Assembly: GCF_963082655.1 (NCBI RefSeq)
Contig: NC_081553.1
Span: 47,241,527 to 47,305,526 of the forward strand
Reading direction: 5' to 3'
DNA length: 64,000 nucleotides
Source: Stomoxys calcitrans
Lineage: Eukaryota > Arthropoda > Insecta > Diptera > Muscidae
Shown here one piece after another: positions 35,395 to 46,294 of this stretch. How positions within the stretch are numbered: position 1 is the first letter of the stretch; every line of letters starts with the position of its first letter. Under the pieces are notes generated by a model. That model was not told the DNA's origin. It searched no databases and worked only from the letters and a program-made list of their open reading frames with translations. The position numbers and the translations under genes are program-made.

Positions 35395-36579
35395 AAGTAA
35401 GGACGGGCTAAAGTCTTTTTGATGCCCTATACCACATTGGGTATGCAGGTTAAGTCTTCGAAACAAAAATTTGCTTAAATTTTAAATGTAGAATTTCGAC
35501 CAAAATCCGGATATATTGTGGGAGTTATAGAAAAAATCATAGTCCAAAATATTGAGAAGATCGGTTGATTGAAGCGATAGCAAAGGCTTTAAAAGTAAAA
35601 ATCGGGAGATACATATAAATGGGAGCTCTATCTTAATCTGAAGAGATTTCTATAAAATTTACCAGTGATCAGAAAAGACATGAGAGAGACCTTAGTAACA
35701 AATTTTGTGAGGATCGGGTAACAAATGACCTAATTATTGCAATATAAGTCAAAATCAAAAAAAAATATCAACTATATCTAAATCTTAACAGAATTTAACC
35801 AAAATCGGCGTACGTAGTTAAAATCATAGAAAAACACATTGGACAAAATTAAGAAAACATCTGTTAAGATGTACGCTGACAAAAGGCTCTAAAAGTGAAA
35901 ATCCTTTGATACATATATATGGGGGCTATATCTGAATATGAACCGATATCTATCAACAGCCATGTCAAGAGTTATAAGGGAATCCTTTATGCAAAATAAT
36001 CATATGAATCGGTTAACAAATGACCACGTTATTGCAATATTTGTCCAAATTTATATACGAGAGCTATTTCCAAATCTGAACAGATTTCGACCAAAATCCG
36101 CACGTTTTGGGGTAGTCGTAGAAGAAAGCGTGGTGCAAAGTTTTGAGAAGACCGGTTAATAGATGTGGTTGCAAGGGCTCTGGACGTCAAAGTCGGGAGA
36201 AAGATATATATGGGAGGCATATCTTAAACTGAACCGAGTTCTAACAAAGTCATCAGTAATGTTAAGACTTATAACAGGAAGTCGTTGCCCAATTTCGTGA
36301 GAATCGGGTAAGAAATGACGATACTATTGCAGTATTAGTTCAAATGAGACGAATATATGTATGGGAGTTATGTCCAAATCTGAACTGATTTTTTGCAATT
36401 TTAATAGGCTTCGTCTCGAAGCCGAAAAAGATGCCCATTCTATATTAGAAGAAGATCCGATGAAAATTGCGACCTGTAGTTTGTACACAAATTAACATGT
36501 ATAGACAGACAGACGGACATAACAAAATCGATTCAGAAAGTAATTCTATATATGCAGCGCATTGCGTTAGAGAGGATAA
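35395..36579 (+). mobile_element. DINE-like element, subfamily 3-like
   Basis: The head ACAAGTAAGGACGGGCTAAA and CCCTATACCACATTGGGTAT is a third head type. The units (CATATATATGGGAGCTATAT, CTGAACCGATTT) are related to subfamily 3 at 62130. A short GACAGACAGACGGACATA precedes the end. No coding capacity. Confidence 0.65.
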
Positions 36580-36995
36580 TTAAGTATAGGAGGGGACCAA
36601 GAGGGAGTAGTGTTTATTGACACTTGCTTTGGATTTCTGGATGCCGTAAATGACGGAAAAAACATTCGCCGGAAATCGATTCCACATACGAGACGTCCTT
36701 GCGAAAAAAGAATTCTCTCTGTAGTGCATGGTCCGATCAGCTGGCCAATTGATTACAAACCGGTGCGCGCTTCTAGAAAAACTTGTATTTCTGACAAACA
36801 ACCTCAAGTCAGGAGTCAGAAGACTGATTTTCGAAGAACACACACCGTGGAAGAATCGATAGAACAGCGCCACACAACCCACATTTCTACGAACACCAAT
36901 GCCCGCCTCTGGACACGGTCAAGTTGCTCCCAGGATGATTTTGAAGCTCCGGCCCATATATGGGAGTTATATTCCATCTATACTGTGCTAAACCC
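36580..36995 (-). pseudogene. jockey-like LINE, ORF2 C-terminal fragment
   Basis: An open 100-residue minus-strand piece (36580-36882) reads CVALFYRFFHGVCSSKI, HRFVINWPADRTMHYRENSF, RMWNRFPANV and NKHYS, close to the fragment at 18053. Upstream sequence to about 36990 encodes the EYNSHIWAGASKSS region in another frame. Only the C-terminus is present. Confidence 0.85.
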
Positions 36996-36999
36996 AGGG

Positions 37000-37535
37000 T
37001 CTCAGTGTTAGAGACAGAGAAGACAGAAATATGCCTGTTCACGAGGAAAACGAAGCTGGGTCAATTTAACGCACCACATTTCCTCAACAAAACGATTTCG
37101 TTATCTGACAAGGTCAAATACTTAGAAGTGATCTTGGACAGAAAACTGAATTCGAAGTGTCACAAATCGAGAAGGCTCTCAGATGTTGTGCACTGTGTAG
37201 GTTCGAAATGGGGTTTGAATCCGAGGATGGTCCACTGGCACTACAGAAGCGTGATTAGACCAGTACTTATTTTCGCCTCAGTTGTTTGGTGGGCTGGCAT
37301 GGTGAAAAAATGCAACATAAGGACCATACAACAAGTTCAGAGAACATGTTGTCTAGGCATAAGCGGAGCGATGAGGACCACGCCCACTGGGGCACTGGAA
37401 ACTATTCTAGATATCCGTCCCATAGACATACAGATCAAATGTGAGGCAACCACTGCGGCTATGAGACTTAAGGCGATGGGAGAAGGGATAGAGGATGGGA
37501 GCAGCTCATACCATCGCGTTATAATAGAGGCGACG
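37000..37535 (+). pseudogene. LOA-like LINE, RT thumb and linker, split by Transib
   Basis: Translation gives TEICLFTRKTKLG, VKYLEVILDRKL, KWGLNPRMVHWHYRSVIRPVLIFASVVWW, VQRTCCLGISGAMRTTPTGALETILDIRP and DGSSSYHRVIIEAT. This is the C-terminal side of reverse transcriptase in RNase H-bearing LINEs. The frame is open for 218 residues until it runs into the Transib at 37536. The RNase H half resumes at 42858. LOA is inferred from the motif style; I-clade is the alternative. Confidence 0.82.
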
Positions 37536-38934
37536 CACAGTGGGCCAAATGGCAAAAAAATTGGAAATAAGTCTACAACTTTTTATCTGTTGATTTTAGC
37601 CATACAAAATGAATGAAAAGTGCTGTTGTTGGTCCATATCTTTAATACAGGGTGAGCTACAGGGTGTGAAAGTTGACCACTTTTGACTTCTCCAAGCTTC
37701 TGGGGGCCATAACTTTTGATCTACTCAACCGATTTACATGATTTAGGACTCTAGAGAAAGAGCTTGACAAGATCTAAAAAACTTATGCATAAAGTACCAT
37801 GCCATCGTGTACTGTTAAGGAGTTATGAATTGTTTAATTTTAAAATATGAAAATTTGGCCTTGGTTTTTTTCAGTGTTTTTTTAATAACTCCGTCAATTT
37901 TAAAGCTATAAACTTCATACTTCACACAAATTATGCCAGCATATGTGTGCATAAAATACAAAAGGAATCACGTGAATATCTTTGGCGGTTTAAAAATGGC
38001 ATCGTTTTCAATATGAAAAATATTTTTTTTGTCAAAAAATTGCAAAATTTTTCAAAAAAGATACTCCCATTTCCTTTAAGTTTTCGCAAACTTTGGCCGT
38101 CAAAGCATTATCATTTCTTTCCATTTTCACAAAGTCGAGGTATTAAGAAAAGTTTTAAGTGCTAATTTGGCTAATTTCGATATCAAACAACACCGTTATC
38201 TTAAGACCAAAATGGCCAATTTTTTTACTAAACTTCAAAAGTTTCTCACTGGAAAAAAAGTTCCACGGGGATTTTTTCGCTTTTTTTGAACTTAAATGAA
38301 AGCTTAAAATGTTCCCAACATTTTAAGGTATGTCTCGCCATATCCTAGCCATAAATGAGATCGTAGCGATCAAAATACTGAAAAAAGTCAATTTTCAAGT
38401 AGTGCTATATTCATTGCTAAAAAACAAGTATTACGTCACATTTTATTGCAAAGATGTTAAATAAACTTTTATTTGGTAACACTTCTTCTACAAAACACAA
38501 AAAGAATCATGGAAATATCTCTATTCTATTCCATTTTATGGAACCGGCAATAAAAAAGTCAATTTTTCAAAAAAGTCGAATTTCCCAAATTTTGTTTTTG
38601 TTGTCCTAATTGCACATGACACACTATAGCCATATTTACGCAACATACCTTATCGTAAAGGAAATTTTCATACCTTTCCAACAATGTATAAAACATTTCT
38701 CAACTCGGATTCTATCTACTCTAAAATTCATTTACACTTCATTAAACTCTATATAAAAATGTCTATTTGTGAAATGGAACCTTATATGGGGCCTACACTA
38801 AAACATTGATAGATTTGCCCAGGGTTTACAATACAAATGTGTTAGAATAAAAAAAGGTCTCCTGCCAAAGTTTAAAAAAATTGGAATAAAAATATGTGTT
38901 TTAGAGCGAAAACACTTCGCATCGGCGTGCGTTT
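37536..38934 (+). repeat. Transib left terminal inverted repeat, 1399 bp
   Basis: It pairs with 41422-42852 in reverse. The arms agree across 1.4 kb with very few substitutions; one is near 38685, where this arm has CCAACAATG and the other CCAACGATG. The only length difference noticed is a 32-base deficit here, where AAT stands for 35 bases in the other arm (near 37612). A 72-residue frame within the arm (37947-38165) is reproduced unchanged in the other arm (42191-42409), which confirms the match rather than a gene. Confidence 0.92.
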
Positions 38935-38982
38935 ATATGTATATTAGCTACTCCCAAAATAAAAAAGCATTTTAGTTTTGTA

Positions 38983-41025
38983 TTATTTGATTTTATTCTC
39001 TACCAAATAATCTAAGGTATCAAAATTTAAAAGCTCTTTAATTTGAATGGCATCGGGATCGTCCTTATCTATATCGTCACATATTTTTGGTAGCCATTTA
39101 GTTCTGATGCTGTATAGTACCGGATCAGACGATAACAATAAATATTGAAGTAAATCATAATTTTGGTTAAATTTGGTGCTCTTTCGGGTATTGAAAAGCC
39201 GGAACTGTTTAACATCTCTATTACGGGATTCCTGAGCTTCTTCTGTAAGTTCTCCTAACGGAAGTATGTTGTATTCCACAATTTCCTTGCCATGATGTAA
39301 GACTTTATGTACTGTCGGTGTTAAAGCTTTCCACGAATATAAATCAGATAAAATGTTTTTTGTGTCATTACTATAAGCTTCAAATTTGGTTGAATTTATC
39401 ATCTTTTTGCTATTGATTACAGCCAAAATCACTTTGAATCGTCTTAGCAAGTGTTCATCAAGACCGGTTATTTTAGATGTCGATACGGGGTCCTCAAAAA
39501 ACCGCCTTGCCGAGTTGCCATCATTTGTGCTTCCGTATCCGTAAAGAGGTTTATCTATTATAAGTCCCTTTTGTTTAAACTCCAACTGGATTCGATTCTT
39601 CTCTTCCTGCCTCATTTTGTGAAGATCTTGGTTGTTTCTAGCAGAGACATCGCGGTTTCCAGGGCTAGTCCGATATTTAAGGTCATACGATAAATGCAAA
39701 CAATACTCCATGAATCGAATTCTACAGTGCAGGGGCGAAATACCGAAATTGAGCGCATTTTCGTTTACTAAATTTTCATCAGACTTGTCCTCGAATTGCC
39801 CATTCTTCTTGCCACAAATATTGCATCTCCAATTGGACATAACGCCAGTTAATGCGTTTGCCACCTTTCCATCGATCATAGTGAGTTGTAGTTGAAACGA
39901 AACTTTTATATTTCTTCCCAATTGGTTTATAACAATCATGGGTAATGCAGCAATTTCTTCCTTTATTTCGTTCACCAAAGATCGTGTTGTGTTCCGGTCT
40001 TCCTTTGTATACTCAAACCGAATTGGGCGACATAAATATTTTGACCCAGGTGTTCTATTTATCCATATATCTTGAAATGCATTTTCTTTCGATGATGAAG
40101 ATTGGTCCTTGTACAATCTCATTCTCAATGGTACTAATGATGCCATGAAAATTGATGCGAAGTTGGTATCTATTTCTGTTTGTTGCTTATATTCGGAAAA
40201 TCCAGATGATCCATCACAACCCCATTTGCTGATCAAAACCACTTCGGAATTATTACATGTGTTCAACTGTTCTTCAGTAAAATTAGAAATAATTCTAACA
40301 GCTGTATTTTCAACAAGATCAGCAAGTTTCACTCTTGCTTTTAATTCGTCCACGTATATATTTGATGGCACCATTTTCGTCCTGGTGTTGTACAATTTAT
40401 GTTTTGAGGGTAAACAACCCCATCCTTTTTCACGAAGAGCCTTCCTCATTGTTGAGTATTTGTTTCTTGAGAGGCCTAGGTTCAAAATCAGGGCCAGTGC
40501 ATCTTCCTCCGTGAATTCTGTAGTCGATTTTGGAGTTGGAATACTTTCTACCATTCTCTTTACCCTTTTCGGAGATGCTAATGGTAAAACATCGACAATT
40601 CGTCCAACATTTTTTGGTTGTGTTTTTAACAATGCTGTTTTGAACGTATCTTTTATTAAATTTGGCGGATGTGCCGCCAATAGTTCCTCTTGTTTTTTCT
40701 TTTTGGTTTTCTCCGTAACTTCGTCGTATGCTTTGCTAGGCCGGCCGGGAATCAGCGGTTTAATTTCAATAAGTAGATCCGATTTCAGCCACTTCTCATA
40801 CATTTTGAAAAACTTGATTTTTGCGAATGAACATTCTGGCAACCTTCTCTCAAATGATTTGTAGAATTTTTCAAGTTTGTCTAAAGCGTCTTTATTTAGC
40901 CTTATTCCATATATGTGGTCCAAAGTGTAAACAAGTTCCTTAAATGACTCCGTGTATGATTTGGAATCATTTTTGATGTCCCATACAATTTTCGAAAGAG
41001 TGGAATACTTCAGTATGACTTCCAT
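38983..41025 (-). CDS. Transib transposase, RAG1-core-like, 680 aa
   Basis: This enzyme would nick and hairpin DNA at CACAGTG-type ends and move the element; RAG1 descends from this family. The frame is uninterrupted, with the length usual for Transib. A DDE triad is visible: D271 in KWGCDGSSGFSEY, D385 in TMIDGKVANALTG and E599 in EEAQESRNRD, matching RAG1 D600, D708 and E962 by context. Zinc ligands C401 and C404 (CNICG) with H573 and H578 (VHKVLHHG) keep the C-x2-C...H-x4-H spacing of RAG1. Other family words are PLHCRIRFMEY, TPTVHK and RNRDVKQFR. There is no RING domain, as expected for Transib. An AATAAA overlaps the last codons at 38992-38997. The start at 41025 is the first ATG in frame; a 5'UTR intron may precede it. 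No frame damage was seen. Confidence 0.93.
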   Translation of the reverse strand: MEVILKYSTLSKIVWDIKNDSKSYTESFKELVYTLDHIYGIRLNKDALDKLEKFYKSFERRLPECSFAKIKFFKMYEKWLKSDLLIEIKPLIPGRPSKAYDEVTEKTKKKKQEELLAAHPPNLIKDTFKTALLKTQPKNVGRIVDVLPLASPKRVKRMVESIPTPKSTTEFTEEDALALILNLGLSRNKYSTMRKALREKGWGCLPSKHKLYNTRTKMVPSNIYVDELKARVKLADLVENTAVRIISNFTEEQLNTCNNSEVVLISKWGCDGSSGFSEYKQQTEIDTNFASIFMASLVPLRMRLYKDQSSSSKENAFQDIWINRTPGSKYLCRPIRFEYTKEDRNTTRSLVNEIKEEIAALPMIVINQLGRNIKVSFQLQLTMIDGKVANALTGVMSNWRCNICGKKNGQFEDKSDENLVNENALNFGISPLHCRIRFMEYCLHLSYDLKYRTSPGNRDVSARNNQDLHKMRQEEKNRIQLEFKQKGLIIDKPLYGYGSTNDGNSARRFFEDPVSTSKITGLDEHLLRRFKVILAVINSKKMINSTKFEAYSNDTKNILSDLYSWKALTPTVHKVLHHGKEIVEYNILPLGELTEEAQESRNRDVKQFRLFNTRKSTKFNQNYDLLQYLLLSSDPVLYSIRTKWLPKICDDIDKDDPDAIQIKELLNFDTLDYLVENKIK

Positions 41026-41049
41026 AACTTATAAATGTCCTTTACGCCT

Positions 41050-41195
41050 CTACAAAATATAATGAAGAAAATTTGGATTTTGTTCAAATATTTATGCAAT
41101 ATATTCACAATTAATGACCCATTTCAGGTATCAGACGCAATCGTAAAAAGGGGTCCAAAGTGCCTCTTTTTACTTACTCTTCTATAATTATTTAC
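41050..41195 (-). other. Possible 5'UTR intron of the Transib transposase
   Basis: On the minus strand, CAG followed by GTAAAT begins at 41195, and ATTATATTTTGTAG ends at 41050, giving a 146-base AT-rich interval typical in size for fly introns. Splicing would remove it between the right arm and the ATG at 41025. An upstream short frame (41309 to 41124) would hit a stop soon after the splice. This is inference from splice-site words only. Confidence 0.3.
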
Positions 41196-41421
41196 CTGGA
41201 CTCGAATTTGGTTAAAAAAAATGACAATGAATTTTTTATGGGTAGGTTTTTTCACATTCATTGATACGGTGGATTTCCTGGGAATTCGACATAGCGAAAC
41301 AGGTAACATTTGTCTGCATCAAATCTTAACACAAATATATATATATATGCAGGTATATTTCTAGGTTACTTTTTATTCAAAAATCATCAGCTTACATTAC
41401 ATTAAGATGTAGGTACTATAC

Positions 41422-42852
41422 AAACGCACGCCGATGCGAAGTGTTTTCGCTCTAAAACACATATTTTTATTCCAATTTTTTTAAACTTTGGCAGGAGACC
41501 TTTTTTTATTCTAACACATTTGTATTGTAAACCCTGGGCAAATCTATCAATGTTTTAGTGTAGGCCCCATATAAGGTTCCATTTCACAAATAGACATTTT
41601 TATATAGAGTTTAATGAAGTGTAAATGAATTTTAGAGTAGATAGAATCCGAGTTGAGAAATGTTTTATACATCGTTGGAAAGGTATGAAAATTTCCTTTA
41701 CGATAAGGTATGTTGCGTAAATATGGCTATAGTGTGTCATGTGCAATTAGGACAACAAAAACAAAATTTGGGAAATTCGACTTTTTTGAAAAATTGACTT
41801 TTTTATTGCCGGTTCCATAAAATGGAATAGAATAGAGATATTTCCATGATTCTTTTTGTGTTTTGTAGAAGAAGTGTTACCAAATAAAAGTTTATTTAAC
41901 ATCTTTGCAATAAAATGTGACGTAATACTTGTTTTTTAGCAATGAATATAGCACTACTTGAAAATTGACTTTTTTCAGTATTTTGATCGCTACGATCTCA
42001 TTTATGGCTAGGATATGGCGAGACATACCTTAAAATGTTGGGAACATTTTAAGCTTTCATTTAAGTTCAAAAAAAGCGAAAAAATCCCCGTGGAACTTTT
42101 TTTCCAGTGAGAAACTTTTGAAGTTTAGTAAAAAAATTGGCCATTTTGGTCTTAAGATAACGGTGTTGTTTGATATCGAAATTAGCCAAATTAGCACTTA
42201 AAACTTTTCTTAATACCTCGACTTTGTGAAAATGGAAAGAAATGATAATGCTTTGACGGCCAAAGTTTGCGAAAACTTAAAGGAAATGGGAGTATCTTTT
42301 TTGAAAAATTTTGCAATTTTTTGACAAAAAAAATATTTTTCATATTGAAAACGATGCCATTTTTAAACCGCCAAAGATATTCACGTGATTCCTTTTGTAT
42401 TTTATGCACACATATGCTGGCATAATTTGTGTGAAGTATGAAGTTTATAGCTTTAAAATTGACGGAGTTATTAAAAAAACACTGAAAAAAACCAAGGCCA
42501 AATTTTCATATTTTAAAATTAAACAATTCATAACTCCTTAACAGTACACGATGGCATGGTACTTTATGCATAAGTTTTTTAGATCTTGTCAAGCTCTTTC
42601 TCTAGAGTCCTAAATCATGTAAATCGGTTGAGTAGATCAAAAGTTATGGCCCCCAGAAGCTTGGAGAAGTCAAAAGTGGTCAACTTTCACACCCTGTAGC
42701 TCACCCTGTATTAAAGATATGGACCAACAACAGCACTTTTCTGAAAGCCTATGTCCTCCTCTACAAATGTCTAGAACATTTTGTATGGCTAAAATCAACA
42801 GATAAAAAGTTGTAGACTTATTTCCAATTTTTTTGCCATTTGGCCCACTGTG
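41422..42852 (-). repeat. Transib right terminal inverted repeat, 1431 bp
   Basis: This arm is read inward from 42852. It retains a 35-base segment (CTGAAAGCCTATGTCCTCC region, about 42740-42775) that the left arm lacks. It lies upstream of the transposase start, so a promoter would be in or near this arm. An equivalent promoter in the left arm would read toward the 3' end of the gene. Confidence 0.92.
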
Positions 42853-42857
42853 CGACG

Positions 42858-43380
42858 ATAGGAAACCTGAAAGGAAGGGAAGAGGTTTCCGATCGGATAC
42901 ATGAGACGACACTTGAGGTCGAGTGCGAGGCACTGCTGCCGGCGTCACAGTCTGGGACTAAAAGAACCCTTGTATTGCCGTCTGGAAGATCATGTTACAC
43001 GAATGGATCACAGCTAGGACACAGAGTGGGCCTGGGGGTCTACATTGAGAATCCAGGGACTGAGATCTGTTTTAGACTGCTTCACAATACGGGCAATAGG
43101 TCCTGCAGGCGGAGATCCGGGCGATCACGGAATACGTGAGGTGGTGTGGTGCAAACACGAGGACGTCGAGTGTGAACATCTTTACGGACTGTAAAATTGC
43201 CATAAGGGCAATCTCAAGCAGGACGGTAACAGTCTTGAAGTGTAAGAATGAGATTAACACCTTCTTTGACGATGGCACGATCGGCATCGTTTGGATGCCG
43301 GGCCTTAACGGAGTAAGGGGGGATGAAAGGGCAGACGATTTGGCATTGAAGGTCAGGAACAGCCGTCAATAAGTGGTGGT
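42858..43380 (+). pseudogene. LOA-like LINE, RNase H half, split by Transib
   Basis: Continues the protein interrupted at 37535: REEVSDRIHETTLEVECEAL, then CYTNGSQLGHRVGLGVYIENPG, NIFTDCKIAIRAIS, IVWMPG and RGDERADDLAL. These are RNase H blocks, with the second and later acidic residues in TDC and RADD. The first catalytic Asp is Asn here (TNGS), while the copy at 63255 has ADGS. Frame changes near 43135 show that it is dead. Confidence 0.82.
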
Positions 43381-43384
43381 GGTG

Positions 43385-43538
43385 CTAGAACGAGGACGTC
43401 GAGTGGGAACATCTTTACGGACAGTTAAATTGCCATAAGGGCAATAACAAGCAGGACGATAAGGTCACGAAAAGTCTTGCAGTGTAAGAAGAAGATTAAC
43501 GCCTTCTCTGACAATGGCGCGATACGCATCACAGCATA
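43385..43538 (+). repeat. Second copy of the RNase H segment
   Basis: Words from GAGGACGTCGAGTG through GCCATAAGGGCAAT to the GCGCGATACGCATC region repeat 43158-43290 of the same LINE with about 15% differences and small indels. The LINE RNase H end is thus partly duplicated in tandem here, as it is at 4261. Confidence 0.7.
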
Positions 43539-44000
43539 GATCGGACTATACTTGAATATAGCTGCTATATATACCAATCTCCGGATTAAGGGATTTTTTG
43601 TTCTGCTTTCGATGAAATTTGGCAAAATGAGTTGTGTTAAGCCCCTTAACGTATGCTCCAAATATGATCTATATCGGACTGTAGTTCGATGTAGCTACTG
43701 TATATACCGTTCTCCCGATTTAAGTTCTTTGGCCTATAAAAGGCACACTTATTAATCGATTTCGCTGAAATTTAACACCATGGACTATGTTGGGCTCCTC
43801 AAATACACTGTTTAAAACGATTGAGATCGTTTATATGTGAATATAGCTGCTAAATATACCGATTTCTTGTTTTAAAGTTTTGGGTCCATAAAAGCACATT
43901 TATTAACAAATTTGGATGAATTTTGGCACAATGAGTTGACTTAAGTCCCTTGACATTTGTACCGATTATGGAGCAAATTGGTTCATGTTGGGATTCAGTT
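43539..44000 (-). mobile_element. DINE-like units, subfamily 4-like, inverted
   Basis: Words such as ATATAGCTGCTATATATACC, GGCCTATAAAAGGCACA and GTTAAGCCCCTTAACG match the style of the 48893-49785 element. No head or end is present. Confidence 0.55.
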
Positions 44001-44349
44001 GCCCAACTCCCTGCCCCAATCAACGCCATCGCTCTACTCTGTCCACGGTCTAGTAGCTCCAGTCATGATTTTGAAGCTCCTGACCATACATGTGAGTTGT
44101 ACTCTATTTTCGGCCTCATGAAAGTGGCATTGTTGTTAAGTAGATCAGAAGGAGTAAAGTAATTCTTACACCGTTTAAGGAAGCCTAAACACTTGAATGC
44201 TTCTTCGAAGCCATTACCGACACCAAATGCGACAAACTTTGATAGTAGTGCACCATGCCAGACCCCATCAAATGCCTTGGAGATATCCAGAACCACAACC
44301 TTACTCTCACTTGAGCTACTCCAACGTTCCGACTGAAATGCCATTCGAT
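44001..44349 (-). pseudogene. jockey-like LINE fragment with RT motif
   Basis: Minus-strand translation gives VVVLDISKAFDGVWHGALLS (RT motif A with its catalytic Asp), then a jump to FKCLGFLKRCKNYFTPSDL and PKIEYNSHVWSGASKS. Motif C and the region between are deleted, so two parts of one ORF2 are joined. It is related to the fragments at 18053 and 36580. Confidence 0.8.
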
Positions 44350-44735
44350 TTGTCTGAAATGTTGTACAACGGCTTCTCCCATGATCTTCAACATACGTGT
44401 CAAATATGGTCTGAATCGGTCTATTGCCTGATACAGCTGGCCTTTAAACCGATCTCCCGAATTTACTTCTAGAGCCCCTCAAGGACGCAATTCTTATCTG
44501 AATTAGGTGAAATTTTGCACAACGACACCTACTGTGGTCTCCAAAATTCAGACTTAAAATGGTCCAAATCAGACCATAATCTGACAAAGCTCCAAGAGCA
44601 TAGCAATTCTTATTCGTTATCCTTTGTTTGCCTAAAAAGCGCTAGCGGGCAAAGAACTCGACAAATGCGTTCCACGGTGGAGGGTATATTAGATTCGGTT
44701 TGGCCTGAACTTAGCACGCTCTTACTTGTTTTTTT
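44350..44735 (-). mobile_element. DINE-like element, 5' part, inverted
   Basis: Ends in the reverse of the head: GGTGGAGGGTATATTAGATT, GCCTGAACTTAGCACGCTC, TTACTTGTT. The units before it carry CTTCTCCCATGATCTTCAAC. Confidence 0.7.
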
Positions 44736-44829
44736 TATTAGATTTTCTTTAGGGTTTTGCTTAGCCCATCATTAGGACTCAAGCAAAGTTAAACACCGAA
44801 TGTATATGTAAATCACCCTATTTACACTT

Positions 44830-45005
44830 CTAGATACGTAATTTTTTCAGCATTGGACAGATTTGGTAGGGTTTGTCTTAATATTCAACATAAAAATCCA
44901 TTCAGAATTAGATATAGCGTCCATATAGTGGTACTGTCAAATATCCACTTATAGGATATGGGTATTATATAGTCGGCACCGCCCGAATTTTTGCCTTTCC
45001 TTACT
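44830..45005 (-). mobile_element. DINE-like element, subfamily 3 head fragment
   Basis: TATAGCGTCCATATAG, GGGTATTATATAGTCGGCAC and CCTTTCCTTACTTGCTG match the reversed subfamily 3 head found at 24770-24815. Confidence 0.6.
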
Positions 45006-45325
45006 TGCTGATTATATGTATAGATGTGTATATATATGATGATTTGTTAAGCTTTTTACACAAAAACATCATGCATTTTAAGGAATACATCGATATCTTA
45101 ATGACCCTTAAAATTCCCTCACAAAGTGCTATTGTCAATATAATAGTGTAAATATCCTCGACGCATTTCTCCAAGCACATATAATAACATTTTTAATCGT
45201 TTCAAAAGTGTATATGTTAATTTACAATATAATCAACTCACACACACACAAATACTCGCACACCACACATATTTATGCTAATTAAATGTGTCGCTTATGC
45301 CATCAATTTATGCTTAAGCACTTAC

Positions 45326-45357
<32 letters not shown>

Positions 45358-46294
45358 TACAATAAAGCAACAACTCATTTACACGATATCATATCAAATC
45401 TCACACCGAACCATTAAGGCTAAAAGCAAAAACAAAATTCAAAAAAAAAAAAAGTAACCAGCATGGCAGTAACACAGCTATCATATCATTTGCGAATACG
45501 ATAATAACTACGATACTTATGCCTTTAGTTGTGCTGTCACATGAGCTTTTATCACCCACCAGGGTATAATATTCCAAACTCTCTTTGTGTATATGTGTGA
45601 TTCAATTCACATATTCACATCCACACATGTGTGTCCCTGTTGTTGTGTATAGATGGCTGTTAAGTGAGTGAGGCTCGTTATATGTTGTAGTAATTTAAAG
45701 TAAATATGGCATACGAGAATACATTACAAACACACATGGACACATGCACATGGCACACACTGTTACACAAACACACGTAGTGTATATGATTGCTTTTATG
45801 TATGGCTACATACTATATAAGTATACGAACATATTATATGTCAACCCATTTAATGTTCACTTAATGGCATGTTCTCATATTAACAGTTGTGCGATATAAT
45901 ATAGCAATGAAGAGCTCAATTTAAGGAATGACAGATTTCAGTGATCTGAACACTTTTTGTTTCCTTTTGATAAGCAAAATTTTGTCCAATTGGATTGAAA
46001 TTGTCTATGGATAATACGATTCACACCAAATACTGCCCAAATAGATCTAGAAGAAGGTATAGCTGCCATATAAGCTTATGCCCTATTAAATGTCATTTAG
46101 TGATCTAAAAAATTTTGCCCTATTGGGTTAAAATATCATATGGATAATACGATCAACACCAACTACTGCCCAAATAGTATAAAACTCATGCCCTATTAAA
46201 TATCTTAAGGAAATTCGATTAAAAAAAAATGGTCAAATAAAAGCAGCTTTTATTTGTAACTTGTTTCCAGAATCTATTATGGAAGTCCAAAGTC
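45006..46294. other. No gene recognised; microsatellites and a two-copy ~133-bp repeat
   Basis: CA runs lie near 45238-45250 and 45335-45357. A block with TGGATAATACGAT and ACTGCCCAAATAG occurs twice (TGGATAATACG at 46008 and 46141). Otherwise AT-rich with no useful frame. Confidence 0.5.

Larger units (their letters stand above)
37536..42852 (-). mobile_element. Transib DNA transposon (RAG1 superfamily), complete, 5317 bp
   Basis: Both ends begin with CACAGTG reading inward, followed by GGCCAAATGGCAAAAAAATT. CACAGTG equals the V(D)J recombination-signal heptamer, and an A-tract at positions 19-25 is where a 12-spacer nonamer would lie; Transib ends are known to resemble these signals. CGACG flanks the element (37531-37535 and 42853-42857), fitting the 5-bp GC-rich Transib duplication. 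The LINE copy at 63450-63454 has a single CGACG at the equivalent place followed by the same downstream sequence, which is an unoccupied paralogous site. The structure is two ~1.4-kb inverted arms around a ~2.5-kb centre with one transposase gene. It may still be active or only recently inactive. Confidence 0.93.

Noticed and set aside
40109..40864. 251-residue plus-strand open frame
   Set aside because: It lies entirely antisense to the transposase reading frame and shows no family motif.
37947..42409. Identical 72-residue frames at 37947-38165 and 42191-42409
   Set aside because: They are the two inverted arms of the Transib; AT-rich frame without a motif, no evidence of a second gene.
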